64,000 nucleotides of DNA from Tragulus kanchil (taxonomy: Eukaryota; Chordata; Mammalia; Artiodactyla; Tragulidae), in NCBI GenBank assembly GCA_022376925.1, contig JAIOJX010000004.1, forward strand, positions 129,729,123 through 129,793,122, written 5' to 3'. Numbering within the stretch: position 1 is the stretch's first letter; the number at the start of each line of letters is the position of its first letter. Shown in pieces: positions 58,567 through 64,000 of the stretch. Below the pieces are notes generated by a model. The model was not told where the DNA came from, ran no database searches, and saw nothing but the letters and a program-made list of their open reading frames with translations. Position numbers and translations under genes: made by a program.

Positions 58567-59425
58567 CTGTAATCCATTTTGAGCTTATCTTTGTGCATGG
58601 TGTCAGGGAATGTTCCAACTTCATTTTTTGCATGTAGCTGTACAATTTTCCCAGCACCATTTGGTGAAGAGGCTGTCTTTGTCCCATTTTATACTTTTGC
58701 CTCCTTTGTCAAAAATAAGGTACCCATAGGTGCGTAGGTTTATCTCTGGGTTCTCGATCTTGTTCCATTGGTCTGTAGTTCTGTTTTTGTGGCAGTACCG
58801 TACTGTCTTGATGACTGTTGCTTTGTAGTAGAGTCTGAGATTAGGAAGGCTGATGCCTCCAGCTCCGTTTTTCTCTCTCAGGATTGCTTTGACTATTCGA
58901 GGTCTTTTGTGTCTCCATATGAACTGTGTTATTCTTTGGTCTAGTTCTGTGAAAAATGTCAAGATTTTAAGATAAATGTCTATGGTATCTATAGCTGCTT
59001 ATATCTGTTTTAACGCTCTCATTCAGTCTTGTCAGCATCTTAACGTGTTTTGCCAAAACACAGGGTTTCATTTATTGATTCTGTTGTTTTTAAATGTTTT
59101 CTTCTTTTTTGTTTTTTACAAATTTCTGCTCATTACTATAATTGTATCTTTTGGTGGTTTTCAGATCTACATACTTTGCAATTTATAGTAAGAATTATCT
59201 TATTTCGTGATTCCTGTTTATTCTTTTTGTTTACTTTTTGTGCTTTTCCTTCTATTGGACTGAGTTTTCTATATTCTCTCTTACCCTCTCTGTTCAGAAT
59301 TTATATACTGTTTTTAGTCTCTTAGTGATTATTCTTAAATTTTCAGCATTCATAGTTGAATGTTGAGATGAATATATTTACCTCCTAAACAATATATGGA
59401 CTTTAGAGCTTTTGACACTAATATT

Positions 59426-59622
59426 CCAAGGTGGCTTAGTGGTAAAGAACCCACCTGCCAATTCAGGAGACACAGGAGATGGAGGTTCAGTTCCTGGGTC
59501 AGGAAGATCTCTTCGAGGAGGAAATGGCAACCCACTCTAATATTCTTGCCCAGAAAATTCATGGACAGAGGAGCTTGGAAGGCTACAGTTCATGGGGTTG
59601 CAAAGCATCACACACACATGCC
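59426..59622 (+). mobile_element. Bov-tA type SINE, sense, old
   Basis: AGGTGGCTTAGTGGTAAAGA, GGAAATGGCAACCCACTCTA, ATTCATGGACAGAGGAGCTT and CTACAGTTCATGGGGTTGCA. Confidence 0.87.
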
Positions 59623-59731
59623 TCCTCACATTTTCTCTGATACTGTTTTCTAATATTTTAGTTCTACCTTGTTTCTGACCTGGCTACTTAGTCTCCTTGT
59701 CTTTTATGTTTTTATGTGAGTAGAGTTTGTA

Positions 59732-60049
59732 TTTTTTTTTTTTAATCTTTTTTGGGGGGGGGGGATAGGTTGGGGAGGGAGGGGGGTGGGTGGGCCACTT
59801 CTGTCAGTCTTTCATTTATCTCTTTTCATCCATCTTTGTTCTTTGGCTCGTGTGGGCCTCCCATTGCAGTGGCCTCTGTTGTCGCAGAGCACTGGCTCTG
59901 GGCGCATGCTCTCCAGAGCTCCGGTTCAGTAATTGGACACATCGGTCCAGCTGCTCCGTGGCACGTGGGATCTTCCCAGGCCAGGGATCAAACCAGCGCC
60001 CCTTGCACTGCAAGGAGGTGTCCTTACCCACTGGACCACCAGGGAAGGC
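59732..60049 (-). mobile_element. Young tRNA-headed SINE, antisense
   Basis: Poly(T), G-rich segment and reversed head ending GACCACCAGGGAAGGCC. Target duplication GTTTGTATTT before it (59727 area) and at 60050. Confidence 0.9.
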
Positions 60050-60098
60050 CGTTTGTATTTATCAGTATGTTTGTTAGTTTCTTCCCCCTCAGTTGCTT

Positions 60099-60436
60099 CT
60101 TTTTTTTTTTTTTTAAGATTTATTTATATATTTATTATTGTGGGGGGTGGGGTGGGGAGGGAGGAGAGCAAGCGGGCCACTTCTGTTGGTTCTTCATTTA
60201 TCTATTTTCATCCATCTTTTTTGTTCTTTGGTCCATGTGGGCCTCCCATCGCGGTGGCCTCTGTCGTCGCAGAGCACTGGCTCTGGGCGCATGCGCCCTA
60301 GAGCTCCAGTTCAGTAATTGGACACATCGGTCCAGCTGCTCCGCGGCACGTGGGATCTTCCCAGGCCAGGGATTGAACCGGCGCCCCGTGTACTGCAAGG
60401 CGGTGTCCTTACCCACTGGACCACCAGGGAAGCCCC
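60099..60436 (-). mobile_element. Young tRNA-headed SINE, antisense
   Basis: TTTTTTTAAGATTTATTTAT tail, G-rich segment, reversed head ending GACCACCAGGGAAGCCCC. About 50 bases from the previous SINE in the same orientation. An open frame runs through both but is repeat sequence. Confidence 0.9.
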
Positions 60437-61855
60437 TTCTTTTTTTTTTTTTTTAAGAAATTGTAAATTGAATGATCTATATATGTAAACAATAAATCTG
60501 TGAAACTGGGACACTGGTTTCATCAAATAGCATTTTCTGTTCTGTGCCATCAGTTCCCCAGGCTGGCGTCTTGTATCCCCTTCTTTGGGGACTGTCTCCT
60601 TCTTGCCATCATTAGTTCTTTCAGGCCAGAGTCTGTTAGTAGCGTGCTTTCCCACTCTTTGAAAATAGTTTTGATTTTATTACAGTTTGTGAGTAATGGC
60701 TTACAGCTGAGTATAGAATTCTAGGTTCCTGCTAGTTTTTCCTCAGCCTTTTAAGATATTATTCCATTTTCCATTGGCATTTGTAATTGCTAAGTTTATA
60801 ATGCCCATGTGCTGTCTAATTGCCATTCTTTTATCTCTGCTTTTACAGACTTTCTCTTTATTTTAGGTGTATTTTGCATTCTGTTAACAGTGGGTCTAGG
60901 TGTGTGTTTCTAGTATTTATTCCATATGGGAGTAGGAATGATTCTTATATAACCTAATTTTAACCCTGGGAATTTTTCATCTGGTTTCTTTTGGAGTATT
61001 GCTTCCTCCCCATTCTTTCTGTCCTGTTTTCTAGAACACTTGTTCAGCATCTGTTAGAACTTCTCAGTCTGTTCCCTGTCTCCTAACCACCTCTTTAATT
61101 TCTACCTTTTCTGTCTCACTGTGTGCTCAGGATGTTTCCTCAGATCTCTCTCTCTCTCTTTTCATTTACTAATACTCTCTTCTGCTGTCTTCTTTGCTGT
61201 AGGATTTTAATTTTGGTGACTGCTTTCCTAATGTCCAGATTTCTTTCTTTTTCAGATATTATCTGTTCTTTGGATACACCTATCCACTATTCAGGGAGAT
61301 AAAAAAAACTTCTGTGCTGCTTCTCCAGGGCAGGATTTTTCTTATCCCCACTGTATGGACAGAGCTGCTCTGCAGTGCTCTGAGCCACAGGAAGGTAGCT
61401 CAGTTCCTCTTGCTGGGTCTGCGGGAACCACGTCCCCAGCCATCTGTGGACCCCACCAGCAGCACTGTCCGTGTGGTGCTCTGGTCTGAATTCCTTTTTT
61501 GTTTTATGGCCCTAGGAGATTTCTTTATTGATAAGCCTGATTGGTTGTGTATGAATCTTTTTTTTTTTTTTTTGAGTTGGCATTTCTTCTGTGTTCTATA
61601 CAGAGCATGGGCCTATTCACTGCAGCTCCATCTACTGTGTTTTCTGCAGTTGATGATGAATTTAGTAGATTTCCTCACTGTGATAGAGTTTAAATTTTAA
61701 AATAATTTAATGTAGTATTTATTATGCAGTAAGTAGAGAGCTATCAGAGTAATCTGTTGTAAACTTGTAATATATTTGTGCCACGTGGAAGTGTTGACTA
61801 AGTGTTACATCTTTTCCATTCTTTTCTTTTTATTGTAACATATACTCTGGATTCA

Positions 61856-62005
61856 TGCACTTCCTGACTCATATGAATAAAGAAGATCAAAGAGACAAAG
61901 AAGAGATTTCAGTAACGGAAACTCATCCTAGTCAGAAAACCTATATGCTTCCCTCTGCCGATTCAGCCGTCAGCCTTTCCAGTGACCAGAATATGACTTC
62001 TTCTG
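61856..62005 (+). CDS. CPLANE1: CPLANE1 window exon 23, acceptor AG missing
   Basis: 150 bases if it starts at 61856, phase 1 in and out. With the G left by exon 22 the peptide reads [20 protein letters not shown] and later [18 protein letters not shown], which I match to CPLANE1. Donor GTATTG (weak). Directly upstream the sequence is CTGGATTCA|TGCAC: there is no AG between 61803 and 61855. One missing G (TTCAG|TGCAC) would restore a normal acceptor in the right phase. Confidence 0.82.
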
Positions 62006-62217
62006 GTATTGGTCTTAACTTGTCTCCTTCAATCTTATTTTCCAAGATACTGTTACTGAAGAGTACTTATTGGGCATATGGTTGTGAAGGATTTGTGAAG
62101 CCATTGTAATATTCATAAGTTTCAGGGAAAAGAACGTTAAAAATGGTGCTGTCCACGTGAAGAACTACATTGTCTTGTCACTTTCATGAGACGCACTGCA
62201 AGCATTTGTCATTTCTC

Positions 62218-62385
62218 TGGGTAACTCAGGCTCCTGTGTCCATGGGATTCTCCAGGCAAGAATTCTGGAGTGGGTTGCCATGCCCTCCTCTAGGGGATCT
62301 TCCTGACCCAGGGATCGAACCCAAGTCTGTTACATCTTCTGCTTGGCAGGCAGGTTCTTTACCTCTAGTGCCACCCGGGAAGCCT
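62218..62385 (-). mobile_element. Bov-tA type SINE, antisense
   Basis: Reversed blocks: GTGTCCATGGGATTCTCCAG, AGAATTCTGGAGTGGGTTGC, GATCTTCCTGACCCAGGGAT and CACCCGGGAAGCC. Confidence 0.88.
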
Positions 62386-63149
62386 CATTAAATCTGTAGC
62401 CACTGAAGTATACTATTATACTGCTATATTATACTATAATATTTGATTTTGATAAAAATTGAGAATTCCAACTCTGCCAATTATGGGAATTTTGCTTTAA
62501 AAACAGAGTAATGGCTGTTATTTATTGAGCCTATGCCGTACGCCAGACATTGTAGTTTTACATGCATTGACCTGGGTATAAGCCTGACCTATGACGCAGC
62601 TACCATTACCGTCCCATTTTATAGTTGAGAGTATTGAAACTTTGACAAGTTCAGGGCCACTGTCCATTCCATTTCTTTTAGAGCTGGCAGTTCAAAATGC
62701 TGTTCGTTAGTCCTAAGAAATATTTTGTGTTATGTAAGTAGTTACATATCACAGCTGGACCACTAACAGTGGCTTTGAAATACCCTTTCTGCCCTCAGAT
62801 ACTTACAGTCAATAAGGATGGTCTTATTGAATGTTTACCATATGTTTTATTTCCATTATTGAAGTAATATAAGCAGTTAAGAATAGTATTCTTAAATTTG
62901 GTGTTGCTGTTATTTAAATAAAAGCTGTTAAGAAGCTGGTTTTAAACTTCATATTTTTTCCTCTAAATAACTCTCTTTGTATGTCAGTCATCATCATATG
63001 GGAATAATCATTTTTACTTCGCTGACTTTTTGTGAAGATTAATTACTATATATAAAGCATTTAGCTAAGGATCTGATTCCTGTGGGTTCTTGGTCACCAG
63101 TATCTTTCCTCTCTCGTCTCACGGAAGGGAGAATCAAGAAATGAGGTTA

Positions 63150-63314
63150 GGGGCTTCCCTGGTGGTCCAGCAGTTAAGACTCTGTGCTTCTAATGCAGGG
63201 GGCCCAGGTTCGACCCCTGGTCAGGGAACTAGATTCCACATGCCACAACTAAGACCCAGTGCAGCCAAATTAAGATAAATAAAGTAATAATTAAAAAAAA
63301 AAAGAAAGAAAGAA
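63150..63314 (+). mobile_element. CHR-like tRNA SINE, sense
   Basis: GGGCTTCCCTGGTGGTCCAG head, B-box AGGTTCGACCCC, CACAACTAAGACCCAGTGCA, then A-rich tail. Flanking GAAATGAGGTTA is seen before (63138) and after (63312), a clear target duplication. Confidence 0.88.
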
Positions 63315-64000
63315 ATGAGGTTAAAGAGGCGTTAGTGGGTTCTGGCTGCGTCTGAGAAGTTTAAACTCCATTTTGTACTGGGGAATGATTGATGAATTTT
63401 GAGCAGCAGGGTTTTGGAGGAAGTCTAGGATAGAGGCCTCGGTCTGTTACTAGTGAGCTTTTCAGCCAGCCTGACCTGGGCAGTGAGGAGGGCCGGAGCA
63501 GTGTTGTGGAAAAAGAGAAGAAATGAGACATTCTGAACAGGCAGGTGATGATACTAAGTGGATGGAAGGGGTGGAGGAGGAGAAAGTGAATGGCTGGTCA
63601 CATGGTCAGACTAAGACCGAGGATATGACCAGGTCTCATGTCAAACTCTGGAGCACCTTCAGACCAAATGTAGCATTTAAGGTGATAGTCATATCATATT
63701 TAGGTCCTAGTTTTTAACAAGAAAGTAGAGCTTGCTGAGAGGCTGAGACTTAAAAAACAGAGGGAAGGGCCTTTTACCTAATTATATAGTTAAGATGGAA
63801 AAAGGAGAGATGTTCAGGACCAGCCTGCGAACGTTACCCATCAGAGAGCAAGGGGAGCCCACCCCACTCAGTGAGGAAAGTGGATGTGCGGCCTCTGGTG
63901 AAGGGATTATCAGAGCCACCATAAAGGAGCGAATGAAGGTTTTGTTTTTTTCTTTTTTCTAAAGACTTTGAGGACTTTCAGTGTAGGATTAAGAGTAGAA

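Larger units (their letters stand above)
56783..58912 (+). repeat. Direct duplication D20 (about 1,085 bp)
   Basis: 56783-57830 recurs at 57867-58912. The bridge 57831-57866 is low-quality sequence; after GTCTTTTGTGTC copy one diverges from the true CATATGAACTGTG. Confidence 0.9.
54908..58955 (-). mobile_element. LINE-1, antisense, 5'-truncated ORF2 and 3' end
   Basis: Starts at poly(T) 54908 and runs back through the L1 3' UTR into the C-terminal part of ORF2p. Reverse-strand frames contain [40 protein letters not shown] and [20 protein letters not shown], standard L1 ORF2p segments. Collapsing D19, D20 and the inserted SINE leaves about 1.5 kb. The endonuclease and reverse transcriptase core are absent, so it is dead. 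Confidence 0.9.
53387..61855. other. CPLANE1: Intron 22
   Basis: Mostly L1, SINEs and duplications D18-D20. 58960-59420 and 60440-61850 are T-rich on this strand and may be very old antisense L1-like sequence, but I cannot place them; a 128-codon open frame at 61314-61700 has no recognisable content. Confidence 0.6.
343..62005 (+). other. CPLANE1: CPLANE1 locus, internal part (23 exons)
   Basis: One large gene spans the window. After duplicate copies are removed, 23 exons join without a stop into about 1,589 codons, roughly half of a CPLANE1 protein (about 3,200 residues in human). Seen: phases match at every junction (0,0,1,2,0,2,1,0,2,2,0,0,0,2,0,1,1,1,0,1,1,0 entering exons 2 to 23 in order). 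Known: CPLANE1 is a ciliogenesis and planar polarity effector that acts at the basal body and transition zone with INTU, FUZ, WDPCP and RSG1; human mutations cause Joubert syndrome 17 and orofaciodigital syndrome VI. The identification rests on recalled similarity, strongest in the proline-rich exon 12, the coiled-coil exon 21 and exons 22-23 (SISEE ... FLTHM). The promoter, start codon, stop codon and poly(A) site are outside the window. Confidence 0.85.
62006..64000. other. CPLANE1: Intron after exon 23, to window end
   Basis: Two SINEs; the rest unassigned. 62515-62680 resembles an ancient mammalian repeat (TTATTGAGC, then CATTTTATAGTTGAGAG) that I cannot name firmly. A strong pyrimidine tract with acceptor TTTTTCTAAAG ends at 63965, but the 35 bases after it are too few to call an exon. 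Confidence 0.6.

Noticed and set aside
1507..58912. A novel tandem-repeat gene architecture or a CRISPR-like array
   Set aside because: Each pair is a different sequence, pairs do not resemble each other, and the coding frame requires single copies. Assembly overlap explains it better.
55232..58962. Minus-strand frames of 90-190 codons with reverse-transcriptase-element similarity
   Set aside because: Fragments of L1 ORF2p, truncated and interrupted by a SINE and by assembly duplication; described as an L1, not as genes.
1463..60456. Many open frames with recurring peptides such as RGTWDLPRPGIE, SIPGLGRSHVPRSGWTD and MQGAPVRSLAWEDPT
   Set aside because: All fall inside copies of the young SINE, in both strands and several frames. 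They are repeat translation, not a gene family.
61314..61700. 128-codon open frame in intron 22
   Set aside because: No splice sites in phase, no recognisable similarity, T-rich and cysteine/leucine/phenylalanine-rich as expected from non-coding sequence.
63966..64000. Possible exon 24 after TTTTTTCTAAAG, in phase with exon 23 (DFEDFQCRIKSR)
   Set aside because: Good pyrimidine tract and open frame, but only 35 bases are visible and I cannot match the peptide. Needs the next window.

Overview
This window is mammalian nuclear DNA, not microbial. It shows about two dozen short coding exons with GT/AG (and one GC/AG) splice sites, kilobase introns, and a dense load of SINE and LINE-1 retrotransposons. 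Bov-tA type SINEs (for example 44285-44490 and 33770-33957) point to a ruminant. A second, very young and GC-rich tRNA-headed SINE family dominates. I saw no BovB LINE and no Bov-A2 element in 64 kb. That is odd for a cow, sheep or deer, and suggests a basal ruminant such as a chevrotain (inference only).

One gene fills the window, on the + strand. I identify it as CPLANE1 (C5orf42, the Joubert syndrome 17 gene) from the spliced protein. CPLANE1 is a large ciliary protein of about 3,200 residues that works with INTU, FUZ, WDPCP and RSG1 at the basal body to recruit intraflagellar transport proteins. Taking one copy of each exon, 23 internal exons (343-62005) join in a continuous reading frame of about 1,589 codons. 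Both ends of the gene lie outside the window. No other gene is supported.

The most striking feature is about 20 direct duplications, each roughly 1.0-1.2 kb, laid end to end along 1.5-59 kb. Copies are nearly identical, junctions are ragged, and breakpoints fall anywhere, including inside exons. Duplicated exons and exon groups have lengths not divisible by three. The simplest reading is that neighbouring contigs overlapping by about 1.1 kb were joined without merging the overlap. Removing the redundancy would shrink the window by about 22 kb, to roughly 42 kb. Copies differ mostly by one- or two-base indels at CpG sites and homopolymers, which looks like long-read base-calling error.

Layout: 0-4.8 kb exons 1-3 with three young SINEs; 6.4-10.7 kb the large exon 4 (duplicated, once frameshifted) and exon 5; 11-15 kb exons 6-9; 16-22.6 kb SINE pairs, an L1 end and exons 10-12; 23-30.3 kb exons 13-15; 30-36 kb Bov-tA and L1 debris; 36-46.7 kb exons 16-21; 46.7-61.8 kb a repeat-rich stretch around exon 22; 61.9-64 kb exon 23, whose splice acceptor lacks the expected AG. 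I found no CRISPR array, mobile bacterial element, RNA gene or new biological system. The useful leads are the assembly structure, the young SINE family, three NAGNAG acceptors, a GC-AG intron and the damaged exon 23 acceptor.
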